Assembly: GCA_044598425.1 (NCBI GenBank)
Contig: CP172536.1
Coordinates: forward strand, 1,736,001-1,800,000
Length of the DNA stretch: 64,000 nt
Reading direction: 5' to 3'
DNA from: JAEVLT01 sp044598425
Lineage (GTDB): Bacteria > Bacillota > Bacilli > Bacillales > Cytobacillaceae
Shown here: positions 1 through 8,861 of the stretch, one piece after another
How the letters are laid out: the number at the start of each line of letters is the position of its first letter
Position numbering within the stretch: the stretch's first letter is position 1
The notes under the pieces: generated by a model
Told to the model about the DNA's origin: nothing
What the model saw: the letters and a program-made list of their open reading frames with translations, nothing else
Database searches by the model: none
Translations under genes and position numbers: made by a program

Positions 1-1056
1 ATCAAAAGTCCGAATTTGTGGCTTGAAACAATGAAAATAGGTACAGTTACGCAAACCGATATCGGATTAATGTATATCAAAGGAATCGTCAATGAAAAAA
101 TCATTGAGGAAGCAAAAATAAGATTGAATCGGATAGAAATAGATTCTATATTGGATTCCGGCTATATTGAACAGTTGATTGAAGACCAAACTTGGACAAC
201 GTTTCCAACTGTTTACCATACGGAACGGCCTGATGTCGTTTGTTCACAATTGTTGGAAGGCAGAATTGCGATCTTGGTTGATGGAACTCCGTTTGTTCTC
301 ACTGGACCCGCAGTTTTTATTCAATTTTTTCAAGCGGCAGATGATTATTACTCTCGCTTTGATATTTCAACTGGGATTCGGGTTTTACGAATCGCTGCCT
401 TTTTCATTTCTTTGATTGGACCATCAATCTATATTGCTGCAACCACTTTTCATCAGGAAATGATCCCAACCACAATGGCGATTGCGATTGCCGCCCAGCG
501 GGAAAACGTACCTTTTCCAGCGTTTATTGAGGCAGTTATAATGGAAATTACGTTTGAGATATTAAGGGAGGCCGGACTTCGTCTTCCTCGGGCAGTAGGT
601 CAGGCAGTATCGATTGTCGGTGCGCTTGTTATTGGTCAAGCGGCTGTGCAGGCCGGTTTTGTTTCACCCGTGATGGTCATTGTCGTGTCGATTACCGCGA
701 TTGCAAGTTTTTCAACCCCAACGTTTTCAATGGCGATTTCAGCCAGGCTGCTTCGCTTTATTATCATGGTACTGGCAACATTTTTAGGCTTTTACGGAAT
801 TTCATTGGGAGTGATGGTAATGACCATCCATTTGTGTGCACTTAGGTCTTTTGGTGTACCATATATGGCGCCAATTGCGCCATTTAGCTTGCATAATCAA
901 CAGGATGTATTCATCCGGTTTCCCATTTGGGCCATGAAAAGTCGGCCCCATCTAATAAGTAAAGACAATTTAGTGAGAACTGGAAAAAATCAAAAGCCAA
1001 GTCCACGCCCAAAAAACGAACCGATGAGCTCGAAGCATCAAGGTGATCAGCAATGA
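1..1056 (+). CDS. GerA-family spore germination protein (A subunit), 5' truncated
   Basis: This is the C-terminal part of the A subunit of a germinant receptor, an inner spore membrane complex that senses nutrients. The frame is open from base 1, so the start lies outside the window; the first candidate codon inside is TTG at 16. The visible protein has a soluble stretch, then about five hydrophobic segments between residues 85 and 285 and a basic, proline-rich tail. Family hallmarks include the stretch around MIPTTMAIAIAAQRENVPFP and the ILREAGLRLPRAVGQAVSIV region. It overlaps the next gene by 4 bases (ATGA). The A-C-B order of the three genes matches the B. subtilis gerK operon rather than gerA or gerB. 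The germinant cannot be inferred. Confidence 0.93.
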   Translation: MKSPNLWLETMKIGTVTQTDIGLMYIKGIVNEKIIEEAKIRLNRIEIDSILDSGYIEQLIEDQTWTTFPTVYHTERPDVVCSQLLEGRIAILVDGTPFVLTGPAVFIQFFQAADDYYSRFDISTGIRVLRIAAFFISLIGPSIYIAATTFHQEMIPTTMAIAIAAQRENVPFPAFIEAVIMEITFEILREAGLRLPRAVGQAVSIVGALVIGQAAVQAGFVSPVMVIVVSITAIASFSTPTFSMAISARLLRFIIMVLATFLGFYGISLGVMVMTIHLCALRSFGVPYMAPIAPFSLHNQQDVFIRFPIWAMKSRPHLISKDNLVRTGKNQKPSPRPKNEPMSSKHQGDQQ

Positions 1057-2261
1057 AAATGCAATTTCCATGTTTTTTGGTTATTTTGTTAATCATCCCG
1101 ATTCTTGGCGGTTGCTGGAATCAAAAGGAATTGACAGATTTGGCATTTGTGATGGGGATTGGGGTGGACAAAGGGAAAAATGGACAAAAATTTATGGGGA
1201 CCTTTCAAATCGTCGTTCCAGCGAATGTATCGACTGGGCAGAATGGCGGCGGTCAAGGGCTGCCAATTGTAGTGTATAAGGCGGAAGGAAAAAACTTGCT
1301 AGAAACAGCAAGAAACGTAACAAAGAAAATTCCGCGCAGGTTATACTACGCGCATACCAATCTGTTGGTGATTAGTGAAGATCTTGCCAGAGCGGGAGTA
1401 CTGGATATTTTCGATATACTTGATCGATACCCGGATATTCGAGCAACAACACAAGTAATCATTGCAAAAAATTCAACCGCAGAGGAAATGATGTCGACGC
1501 TTTCAAATATCGACAAGCTCCCGGTAGATAAAATTACAAAAGCGTTAAAGGTAACCGAAGAAATGCTCGGTGATAGTATGGTTGTGACAATTGATGACTT
1601 TATAAACAGCCTTGTCAGCGATGGAAAAGAACCCATTGTCAGCGTTTTTACTTTACGTGGGAAAAAAAGTGCTAGAAAGACATCCGAAAATCTTAGTTCG
1701 ACCATTCCTCCTTTGATAGTTCAATCGGACGGTTTGGCCATTTTCAAAAAGGGAAAATTAAAAAGCTTGGTTCGTAAAGAAAACGCTAGGGGTGTTTTAT
1801 GGATACTGAATAAAATTAAAAGCACTGAAACTAATATTAATTGGGACAAGAAAAAAAATGCGATCGGCGTTTCAACTACAAGAGCAAAGACGAAAGTTTC
1901 CGCAAGTGTAAAGCGAGGACAGCCTCGGATTCATATTTCCGTTAAAGAGGAAGGGGTTATCGAAGAAGCGGATTTGCCTATCAATCTTAACGATCCCGAA
2001 GTAATTAAAAAAATTGAAAAAAAATTATCGAAAAAAATTAAAACGGAAGTCTTTGCAGCGATTCACGAGGCAAAAAAACAGAAAAGCGATATTTTTGGAT
2101 TTGGAGAAAAGCTTCATCGGGTTGATCCGGTCTATTGGAAAAAAGCGAAAGGAAACTGGGATGAACGATTCGCACAGCTCCCTGTTACCGTAGAAGTTCA
2201 AGCCTATATCCGCCGCGAAGGAGTACGTACATTACCATTTTGGTCAAAAATGCAAAAATAA
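1053..2261 (+). CDS. Ger(x)C family germinant receptor lipoprotein (C subunit)
   Basis: This is the lipoprotein subunit of the germinant receptor, anchored on the outer face of the inner spore membrane. The N-terminus is a lipoprotein signal peptide ending in the lipobox LGGC (Cys at residue 21), followed by WNQKELTDLAFVMGIGVD, a strongly conserved start of mature GerAC/GerKC proteins. The length of 402 residues is normal for the family. It is translationally coupled to the A subunit by a 4-base overlap, and the B subunit follows 27 bases later. The C-terminal half is lysine-rich with VEVQAYIRR near the end, as in other GerC proteins. Confidence 0.95.
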   Translation: MKMQFPCFLVILLIIPILGGCWNQKELTDLAFVMGIGVDKGKNGQKFMGTFQIVVPANVSTGQNGGGQGLPIVVYKAEGKNLLETARNVTKKIPRRLYYAHTNLLVISEDLARAGVLDIFDILDRYPDIRATTQVIIAKNSTAEEMMSTLSNIDKLPVDKITKALKVTEEMLGDSMVVTIDDFINSLVSDGKEPIVSVFTLRGKKSARKTSENLSSTIPPLIVQSDGLAIFKKGKLKSLVRKENARGVLWILNKIKSTETNINWDKKKNAIGVSTTRAKTKVSASVKRGQPRIHISVKEEGVIEEADLPINLNDPEVIKKIEKKLSKKIKTEVFAAIHEAKKQKSDIFGFGEKLHRVDPVYWKKAKGNWDERFAQLPVTVEVQAYIRREGVRTLPFWSKMQK

Positions 2262-2288
2262 TGTTTAAATGAAGAGGAATGTGGAGAA

Positions 2289-3395
2289 ATGGAAAAGGCA
2301 AAGATTAGTGCGATTCAACTATTTGTCTTAGTCGTGCTATTTGAAATGGGAAGTTCAATTTTAGTAGGAGTTGGAGCGGATGCAAAGCAGGATGCATGGA
2401 TCACCATTCTCCTTGGCATGGTGGGCGGCATCGGCCTTTTCCATATTTACTACTTATTATTTTTATATTATCCTGATATTCCTCCAACCAGTTATGTTCA
2501 AAAGATTACGGGTAAATTTATTGGTCGCATTCTCGCTTTTTTCTATATTGCTTATTTTATTTACTTAGCTTCTAGAGTGCTGCGTGACTTTGGTGAATTA
2601 TTAACAACGACCATTTACTCGAATACACCACTATTTATCGTAAATTCACTTATGATTCTAGCGATCATTTATGGAATTCGCAAAGGCTTCGAAGTGTTGG
2701 CGCGGGTAGGGGAGCTCTATTTTGGTCTTGTCTATATATTAGCTATTACCGGGATATTGCTTGTCATGGTAGCAGGATTAATCCATTTAGAAAACCTGCA
2801 GCCAATTCTTGAAAACGGCTGGCGTCCTGTAATCCAAACTACATTAAGCCAAACACTGCTATTCCCGTTTGGCGAAATCATTGTCTTTACAATGGTGCTT
2901 CCGTTTGTGAATGAACAAAAAAAGGTCAAGAAAGTTTGCATTGGCGGAATGCTCTTAAGCGGTATTAACATAACAATCACCATTGTGATCAATATTGCTT
3001 CGCTTGGAGTGGATCAATTCGTACGATCGCCTTTTCCATTACTGAGCACCGTTGGTAAAATTGAAATTGCAGCTTTTATTGAGCGGCTTGATGTTTTATT
3101 TATGCTCTATCTGATCATTGGTGGATTTTTCAAAATTACGATTTTTTATTATGCAGCCGTAGCGGGACTCGCTGATCTTTTCCAATTTAAAGATCAGCGA
3201 AAATTGGTCTTTCCTATTGGGCTAATTATTTTGTTTGCATCGATGATGATTGCTTCGAACTATTCTGAACATATCCAAGAAGGCTTGAAAATTGTCCCAA
3301 TTTATTTGCATTGGCCGCTTCAAATCATTTTTCCGACGATTCTATTGGTGATCGCCTATTTTCGAAACCGGAAAAAGAAGGCGCAAACGTCATGA
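2289..3395 (+). CDS. GerAB-type spore germination permease (B subunit)
   Basis: This is the integral membrane B subunit of the germinant receptor, of the APC-superfamily endospore germination permease family, and likely the nutrient-binding subunit. It has 368 residues and about ten hydrophobic segments. The N-terminus ISAIQLFVLVVLFEMGSSIL is typical. A weak GAGGAATGTGG stretch precedes the ATG. It is the last gene of the A-C-B operon and its stop overlaps, tail to tail, the stop of the converging histidine kinase by 6 bases. No terminator separates the two convergent genes, so read-through antisense is possible. Confidence 0.94.
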   Translation: MEKAKISAIQLFVLVVLFEMGSSILVGVGADAKQDAWITILLGMVGGIGLFHIYYLLFLYYPDIPPTSYVQKITGKFIGRILAFFYIAYFIYLASRVLRDFGELLTTTIYSNTPLFIVNSLMILAIIYGIRKGFEVLARVGELYFGLVYILAITGILLVMVAGLIHLENLQPILENGWRPVIQTTLSQTLLFPFGEIIVFTMVLPFVNEQKKVKKVCIGGMLLSGINITITIVINIASLGVDQFVRSPFPLLSTVGKIEIAAFIERLDVLFMLYLIIGGFFKITIFYYAAVAGLADLFQFKDQRKLVFPIGLIILFASMMIASNYSEHIQEGLKIVPIYLHWPLQIIFPTILLVIAYFRNRKKKAQTS

Positions 3396-5084
3396 CTGGG
3401 GTGTTCGAAACTTTTTTAGGCCATAAGCATTTTCGTTTTTTCCTTTTTTCGTTTGAGCAGATTTTAATGGCAATGTAATTTTAACGGTAGTTCCTTTCCC
3501 TGTTTCACTTTCAAATTCAATTGTCCCTTTATGTGATTGAACGATTTTAAAGCTTACAGTCAGCCCAAGACCGGTTCCTTTTTCTTTAGAAGAATAAAAA
3601 GGTTCGCCAATTCGCGCTAAACGTTCTTTTGACATTCCTTCTCCTTCGTCCTTTATTGTAATGGAAGTTTTACCATGCTGCGCTTTTTCCAATAGAATCG
3701 TAACAACACCGCCGCTCGACGATGCATCAATTGCATTTTTGATCAGATTAATAAACAATTGCTTTAACTGGTTGGGTTCGCAGTCTAACCATAATTCTTT
3801 TGAATTCGCTTGAAATTGGAATTGAACATTATGCAAATTGGCTTCGGTATTCAATAACGACAGGACATCGTTTAAAATCTTTTTTAGATTACCTTTAGTG
3901 AAACTGACATGCTGCGGTTTGGCCAGAAGCAATAATTCTCCAACAATATGATTGATCCTTGTTAATTCATCCAGCATGATCTGATAATACATTTGATGGG
4001 TCTTATCTTCAAGCTGTAAAATTTGCACGAATCCTTTTAAAGAAGTCAATGGATTGCGAATTTCATGAGCAACACTGGCGGACAACTCACCGACAACAGA
4101 GAGTTTTTCTGCTCTCCGCAGCTGCTCCTCCGCATGTCTTAACGTTGTCACGTCTTTGCCGTAGCCAATGATTCCGGCAATTTTCCCATGAATCATCATT
4201 GGCAGAGCCGTGCATTGCAGCGTGATGATCGATCCGCTTTTGTGATTGACCGAAATTTCATACGTAACCGGCTGGTGGTTGGTTAAAACGCAGGTGCAAT
4301 GTTTAAAAACCTCTCCCCTTAGGCGATAGGGCAGCATGATTTTAATATTTTTTCCAATGAATCTCTCTTTTTGATATCCCGTTATCGCTTCAAATTGCGG
4401 ATTTAAATTTGTGACGTTTAAGTCTAAATCTAGCATAAAGACCATATCTGGATTGTATTCAAATAATGATTTGTACTGCTGCTGGCTTTCGACCAACAGT
4501 TTTTCAACGGTCTTTTTTTCTGTAATGTCGCGTCCGATAATAACTAATCCTTTACGGCTCCCGTCTTCATGGAATAGAGGCACTTTAATCGTGTCAAATG
4601 TTTTCGTCTCACCATTCGGAAGCGGAACGATTTCTTCAATACGAGTAATTTTTCCGTTTTGCCATGCTTCCTCATCGGAAACCTCGCAATAACGAAGCGC
4701 GTCGGCGTAAAAATCGGTGTATTCTGCCAATTCGGAATCTTTTTTCCCGCGATACTCTACATTTTCTAATTGGAATAATTTTAGCCCAAACTCATTTGCC
4801 TCAATCCAGCGGCCTTCGCCATCTTTAAAATTCACAAAATCAACCATTGAATGAATTAGGGTGGAGAGTCGCTTCTCATCTTCCTGCGCATTGTTTAGTT
4901 CTTCCGTTTTTTTAATAAAATAAAAAAACAAGCATCCTGTCGCTAAAACGTAGATGACTTCTTTGGCTCTCTCAAGAAAAGTGATGAATAAAGAAGGCTT
5001 TTGCATATGTAAAAGATAATTTGTTCCAAAAATCCAAATGAAACTTATGATAAAATAGAAGAATACTAACTTTTTCTTGTTCAT
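3390..5084 (-). CDS. Membrane PAS-domain sensor histidine kinase (sporulation-kinase-like)
   Basis: This is a 564-residue sensor kinase. Two transmembrane segments (about residues 5-25 and 40-57) leave almost no extracellular loop. Two PAS domains follow (about 70-190 and 205-320), then a HisKA domain with the phospho-acceptor His340 in SVAHEIRNPLTSLKGF, and a HATPase domain with N-box NLIKNAIDAS and G-boxes DEGEGM and GTGLGL. The architecture and the HisKA sequence resemble the KinB/KinC/KinE type of orphan Bacillus kinases that feed the Spo0 phosphorelay. There is no response regulator beside it, which fits an orphan kinase. Assignment to Spo0F is inference. Confidence 0.88.
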   Translation of the reverse strand: MNKKKLVFFYFIISFIWIFGTNYLLHMQKPSLFITFLERAKEVIYVLATGCLFFYFIKKTEELNNAQEDEKRLSTLIHSMVDFVNFKDGEGRWIEANEFGLKLFQLENVEYRGKKDSELAEYTDFYADALRYCEVSDEEAWQNGKITRIEEIVPLPNGETKTFDTIKVPLFHEDGSRKGLVIIGRDITEKKTVEKLLVESQQQYKSLFEYNPDMVFMLDLDLNVTNLNPQFEAITGYQKERFIGKNIKIMLPYRLRGEVFKHCTCVLTNHQPVTYEISVNHKSGSIITLQCTALPMMIHGKIAGIIGYGKDVTTLRHAEEQLRRAEKLSVVGELSASVAHEIRNPLTSLKGFVQILQLEDKTHQMYYQIMLDELTRINHIVGELLLLAKPQHVSFTKGNLKKILNDVLSLLNTEANLHNVQFQFQANSKELWLDCEPNQLKQLFINLIKNAIDASSSGGVVTILLEKAQHGKTSITIKDEGEGMSKERLARIGEPFYSSKEKGTGLGLTVSFKIVQSHKGTIEFESETGKGTTVKITLPLKSAQTKKGKNENAYGLKKFRTPQS

Positions 5085-5277
5085 ACATTTCCCCTGTTTC
5101 TGTTAGGTAGTAGGCTATTACTATAAAATTTTAAAAAATACCCACACCTTATAGTACATGAATTTATTTATTTTTGAAACGATGAATCTTGAAATTTCTT
5201 AGTTTATGGAAAATGTTCCAGCCCATTAGGAGTTTTTCCTTCGGATGGAAAAGAAAAACAATGAATGGAGGTTCAGC

Positions 5278-6204
5278 ATGGAGAAATGGAAGGGAAAATA
5301 TCCGTATATTTTATTAGTATTAGCCAATATCATTTGGGGCGGCAATTTTGTAATTGGCCGAGTCGGGGCCGGTTATTTTCCGCCGATTACATTCTCGCTT
5401 CTTCGCTGGCTGCTTGCTTTTTTATTTTTAAGCCCTTTTATGATCAAAAAGCTGCGGCGGGATTTCGCTATTTTTTGGCAATATAAATGGATGGTCTTAA
5501 CTTTGAGCATAACTGGCATTGCGGGCTATAACACATTGCTTTACTATTCACTGCATTTCACGACGTCGATTAACGCGTCGGTCGTTAATTCAACAACTCC
5601 TTTAGTTATGGTGGTTTTATCAATTTTTATTTTAAAAGAAAGGCTCTCATTGAAGCAGACAGCTGGCATCGCTTTTTCGATTATCGGGATTGTCTTTATC
5701 CTGTCAAAAGGTTCTTTGCAAGCATTAGCGGCTTTTTCGTTCAATAGCGGAGATTTGATTGTGCTGGTGGCGGTCGTTTCATGGAGCATTTATTCGATTG
5801 TGATAAAAAAATATGCTGCTGTTCTGCCAGTATATACAACGTTTTATGTTACTTCGATTCTCGGTATTCTTTTATTAACCCCTTTAAGTTTACTTGAATT
5901 AAAGCAGGGGAAGATTTTACTTACACCGGCGTCAGTGGTGATTTTGCTGTATGTCGGACTGTTTGCATCCATAGTCGCTTTTTTGTCATGGAATATTGGT
6001 GTGGCGAAAGCAGGGGCGGCTAAATCGGGAATCTTTATCAATTTGCTGCCAGTTTTTGCAACGATTTTTGCCACTTTGTTTAACGGGGAATCATTGATGT
6101 GGTATCAACTTGCTGGCGGTGCCATTGTTCTTTTAGGGGTTTTGCTTTCTTCATGGGCGCCGGTCAAAGAGCGTGCTTTATCAGCATCCAAAGCGGAAAT
6201 GTAG
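5278..6204 (+). CDS. EamA/DMT-family transporter
   Basis: This is a drug/metabolite transporter of about 308 residues with ten predicted membrane segments arranged as two EamA repeats. The first repeat contains LANIIWGGNFVIGR, and the ends of both repeats carry the usual LKERL-like and NGESL motifs. I chose ATG 5278 because AATGGAGG lies 6 bases upstream; an in-frame ATG at 5245 lacks a convincing site. The substrate is unknown; relatives export amino acids or other metabolites. The MFS gene follows after 48 bases on the same strand. Confidence 0.88.
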   Translation: MEKWKGKYPYILLVLANIIWGGNFVIGRVGAGYFPPITFSLLRWLLAFLFLSPFMIKKLRRDFAIFWQYKWMVLTLSITGIAGYNTLLYYSLHFTTSINASVVNSTTPLVMVVLSIFILKERLSLKQTAGIAFSIIGIVFILSKGSLQALAAFSFNSGDLIVLVAVVSWSIYSIVIKKYAAVLPVYTTFYVTSILGILLLTPLSLLELKQGKILLTPASVVILLYVGLFASIVAFLSWNIGVAKAGAAKSGIFINLLPVFATIFATLFNGESLMWYQLAGGAIVLLGVLLSSWAPVKERALSASKAEM

Positions 6205-6252
6205 TGTCATTTCCACTGGAAAAAAGGATGATAAGGAAAGAGGAGAAGGTTT

Positions 6253-7464
6253 TTGACGTATATTCAAAAGGGAACGAAAGAGTTTCACCAGGCTAGATTC
6301 GCTTTGTTTCTTGGCGGATTTGTTACATTTTCCATTCTTTATACAACACAGCCGCTGCTGCCCGCTCTGGCGAAAGAATTTCATGTTTCGGCTTCAGCTG
6401 CCAGTTTATCGCTTTCGTTATCAACGGGAATGCTTGCGATTGCCATGTTATTTGCCGCTGTACTCGCTGATTCTTTCGGTAAGAAGAAAATGATGGCTTT
6501 ATCGATGCTGCTAACCTCTTGCCTTGGATTGCTAACCGCGTTCAGCCCAAATTTTATAACGCTGCTTGCGTTCAGGGCAATCCTTGGGATTTTTGTTGCC
6601 GGTGTACCTTCGATTGCCATGGCATATGTGGCGGAAGAATTTAATCCGCGTTCAATCGGGCAAGTAATGGGGCTGTACGTAAGCGGAACGAGCATTGGCG
6701 GAATGGCTGGAAGAATGATAACGGGTGTGCTAACCGATTTATTTTCATGGCGGGCGGCCTTGTCTGTAAGCGGATTGCTTGCATTGCTGCTCAGTTGGTT
6801 ATTTTATTACACCCTTCCTTCGCCTCGAAAAAAAACTTCCCAACAGGCGTTCGAGTGGAAAACGGCAGTGCGGGGCTATAAGGCGCATATAATAAACAAG
6901 TCCTTAATGGCTCTGATCCTGCTCGCTTTTCTGCTGATGGGCAGCTTTGTCACTCTATACAATTACATCGGCTTTCAGCTTGTCGAACCGCCGTATCGAT
7001 TAAGTCAAACCGTGATTGGTTTTATCTTTATTGTCTATATTTTTGGCACCTTTAGTTCAGTCTATATGGGGAGGAAAGCAGATGCTTTCGGCAACCCGCT
7101 TGTGTTAAAAATTTCACTTGGGATCATGATTGTCGGGGGATTGCTATCTTTACTGCCTTCCTTATCCGGAAAAATAATTGGGATTTCTATTTTTACCTTT
7201 GGATTCTTTGCGAGCCACTCCATAGCAAGTGCATGGGTGGGTGAACGCTCTGGCCGATTCAAAGCACAAGCTTCATCCCTTTACTTGCTCTTTTATTATT
7301 TAGGTTCGAGCATTGTCGGGGCATTTGGGGGCTTTTTCTGGACGACCTTCAAATGGCCGGGGGTAGTGTCCTTAATCACTATTTTGCTGCTCGTCGGCTT
7401 TCCGCTCATTGTTTTTGCGCAAAAAGAAGAGTATAGGCAGAGGAATGGAAACGATCTTAAATAA
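6253..7464 (+). CDS. MFS transporter (YnfM-like exporter)
   Basis: This is a 403-residue major facilitator with about twelve hydrophobic segments. The signature between helices 2 and 3 reads ADSFGKKKMM, and SILYTTQPLLPALAKEF near the N-terminus is typical of the YnfM/AraJ-like branch of small-molecule exporters. The start is TTG at 6253, preceded by AGGAGAAGG. The gene lies downstream of the EamA transporter and just upstream of the DCC protein (13 bases), so the three may be cotranscribed. The substrate is not known. Confidence 0.87.
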   Translation: MTYIQKGTKEFHQARFALFLGGFVTFSILYTTQPLLPALAKEFHVSASAASLSLSLSTGMLAIAMLFAAVLADSFGKKKMMALSMLLTSCLGLLTAFSPNFITLLAFRAILGIFVAGVPSIAMAYVAEEFNPRSIGQVMGLYVSGTSIGGMAGRMITGVLTDLFSWRAALSVSGLLALLLSWLFYYTLPSPRKKTSQQAFEWKTAVRGYKAHIINKSLMALILLAFLLMGSFVTLYNYIGFQLVEPPYRLSQTVIGFIFIVYIFGTFSSVYMGRKADAFGNPLVLKISLGIMIVGGLLSLLPSLSGKIIGISIFTFGFFASHSIASAWVGERSGRFKAQASSLYLLFYYLGSSIVGAFGGFFWTTFKWPGVVSLITILLLVGFPLIVFAQKEEYRQRNGNDLK

Positions 7465-7477
7465 GGCTGGTGACAAA

Positions 7478-7873
7478 ATGGCTGGCATTGTATTATTTGA
7501 TGGATTATGCAATCTATGCAGCGGTGCTGTTCAGTTTATCATAAAACGAGACCCCGGCGGCTATTTTCAATTTGCCTCGTTGCAAAGCAAGGCGGGAATT
7601 CGCTTTTTAAAACAGTATGGGATCCCCGATAATCTAAACAGTGTAATTCTAATTGACAACGGAATATTTTTTGAAAAATCAGACGCTGCCTTAAAAATTT
7701 GCCTTCGGTTAAAAGGCGGCTGGAAGCTGGTTGCCGTTTTTTTTATCATCCCAAAGCCCGTTCGCGATCTTGTTTATGATGCAATTGCAAACAAACGCTA
7801 TCGCTTGTTTGGCAAGAAAGACAGCTGTATGCTGCCGACCGCTGAAAATCGGAAGCGCTTTTTGGATGAATAG
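7478..7873 (+). CDS. DCC-family thiol-disulfide oxidoreductase-like protein (DUF393, YuxK-like)
   Basis: This is a small protein of 131 residues with the DCC family signature DGLCNLC right after the N-terminus, i.e. a CxxC motif in a thioredoxin-like fold. It ends with DSCMLPTAENRKRFLDE, typical for the family. I chose ATG 7478, which places the motif where it sits in YuxK-like proteins; an in-frame ATG at 7445 inside the end of the MFS gene is an alternative. The physiological role of this family is poorly known. Confidence 0.85.
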   Translation: MAGIVLFDGLCNLCSGAVQFIIKRDPGGYFQFASLQSKAGIRFLKQYGIPDNLNSVILIDNGIFFEKSDAALKICLRLKGGWKLVAVFFIIPKPVRDLVYDAIANKRYRLFGKKDSCMLPTAENRKRFLDE

Positions 7874-8075
7874 GTAGATCGATTGAATTATTCGAAATTT
7901 GACATATTGTTTGCGAAGTTCATTTTTTTACGTAAAATTCCATTTAAGTCCAATCAATTATCTTGTATGAATATGAAATGGAGGTCGATGTCATCGATCA
8001 TCTGGTGAAAATAATTAAATGAAAGGTACATTGCAGGGTCTCAAGGATTATTTGCAAAAACCAAATAAAGGAAAA

Positions 8076-8104
8076 ACGAGCAAAATTTTCGTTGCTCGTT
8101 TTTT
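8076..8104. terminator. Hairpin terminator between DCC gene and GNAT gene
   Basis: The arms ACGAGCAA (8076-8083) and TTGCTCGT (8092-8099) are followed by a T run. The T run overlaps the stop of the GNAT gene, so the hairpin terminates the rightward transcript and perhaps also the leftward one. The 200 bases before it (7874-8075) hold no supported gene. Confidence 0.75.
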
Positions 8105-8609
8105 AATCGTCTACCCGTTTTCCGAGAATGATTAAATCCCGTTCTACCCCATCCAATTCAGCTACATTTGGCAGATGCGCCCATTTTTCGAATCCAAAGG
8201 ATTCGAATAAGTTCAGACTCGGCTCGTTGTGGCCAAAGATAAATCCGAGCAATGTTTTCACTTTTATTTTCGGACAAGCGGCAATCGCATAGTTCATCAG
8301 AAATTTCCCCAGTTTTCTTCCGCGGTAATCTTGATGTATATAAATGCTGATTTCAGCCGTCCCGTTATAGGCCGGTCTTCCATAAAAGGATTGAAAGCTG
8401 ACCCATCCGGCAATTTCCCCATCCGCTTCAACAACCCATAATGGCCGGAAATCAGGAGAATGCTCGTGAAACCACTGTTTCCTGCTCTCAACCGTAACGG
8501 GTTCTGTATCTGCTGTGACCATCCGGCTTGCAATCGTTGAATTATAGATCCCAACAATAACTGGTAAATCGCTTATAGCGGCATCTCTTATTGTAAATTC
8601 CTTTTGCAT
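8103..8609 (-). CDS. GNAT-family N-acetyltransferase (phosphinothricin acetyltransferase-like)
   Basis: This is a 168-residue GNAT acetyltransferase that would move an acetyl group from acetyl-CoA to an amine. The acetyl-CoA binding motif A is seen as HQDYRGRKLGKFLMNYAI, and the N-terminus IRDAAISDLPVIVGIYNSTI resembles the PAT/YncA branch. The start ATG has GGAG 5 bases upstream. It is a single-gene transcript. The substrate is unknown; PAT-like members act on amino acid analogues. Confidence 0.86.
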   Translation of the reverse strand: MQKEFTIRDAAISDLPVIVGIYNSTIASRMVTADTEPVTVESRKQWFHEHSPDFRPLWVVEADGEIAGWVSFQSFYGRPAYNGTAEISIYIHQDYRGRKLGKFLMNYAIAACPKIKVKTLLGFIFGHNEPSLNLFESFGFEKWAHLPNVAELDGVERDLIILGKRVDD

Positions 8610-8730
8610 CTGTTCTCCACACCTTTATTGTTGCATATTTATATTTCATGTTAGCTTTTCTTACATTGAATTGCAATTCGTTTTTTTTAAAAGAAAGAAA
8701 AAATTATTTTTTTAACAAATCAAAAAGTAC

Positions 8731-8759
8731 TTGTTTTATCTGAAAAATCAGAATAGAAT
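8731..8759 (+). promoter_or_regulatory. SigA-type promoter of the acyl-CoA dehydrogenase gene
   Basis: TTGTTT (8731-8736), a 17-base spacer and TAGAAT (8754-8759) give a reasonable vegetative promoter. A palindromic operator starts 6 bases after the -10 box, covering the expected transcription start. Confidence 0.6.
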
Positions 8760-8765
8760 AAAAGT

Positions 8766-8787
8766 ACATACCAACCGGTAGGTATGT
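8766..8787. promoter_or_regulatory. TetR-type palindromic operator, copy 1
   Basis: This is a 22-bp near-perfect dyad with outer arms ACATACC and GGTATGT around the core ACCGGT. It sits on the transcription start region of the acyl-CoA dehydrogenase promoter, where a bound repressor would block initiation. The same dyad recurs at 18899-18920 before another acyl-CoA dehydrogenase. TetR-family regulators are the usual controllers of such catabolic genes; none is encoded in the window. Confidence 0.65.
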
Positions 8788-8861
8788 TCTACCGAGTTTT
8801 CGCATAAGATTTTGTAGCAGTTTTGTACTCGTTTTAAAAGTATACGATGGGAGTGAATGAT

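Noticed and set aside
911..1096. Short antisense frames across the germination operon and many other genes
   Set aside because: They lie opposite clear protein-coding genes, lack ribosome sites and recognisable motifs, and are shadows.
7874..8075. Small gene after the DCC protein (ATGGAGGTCGATG region)
   Set aside because: The frame ends after 14 codons and has no recognisable product.
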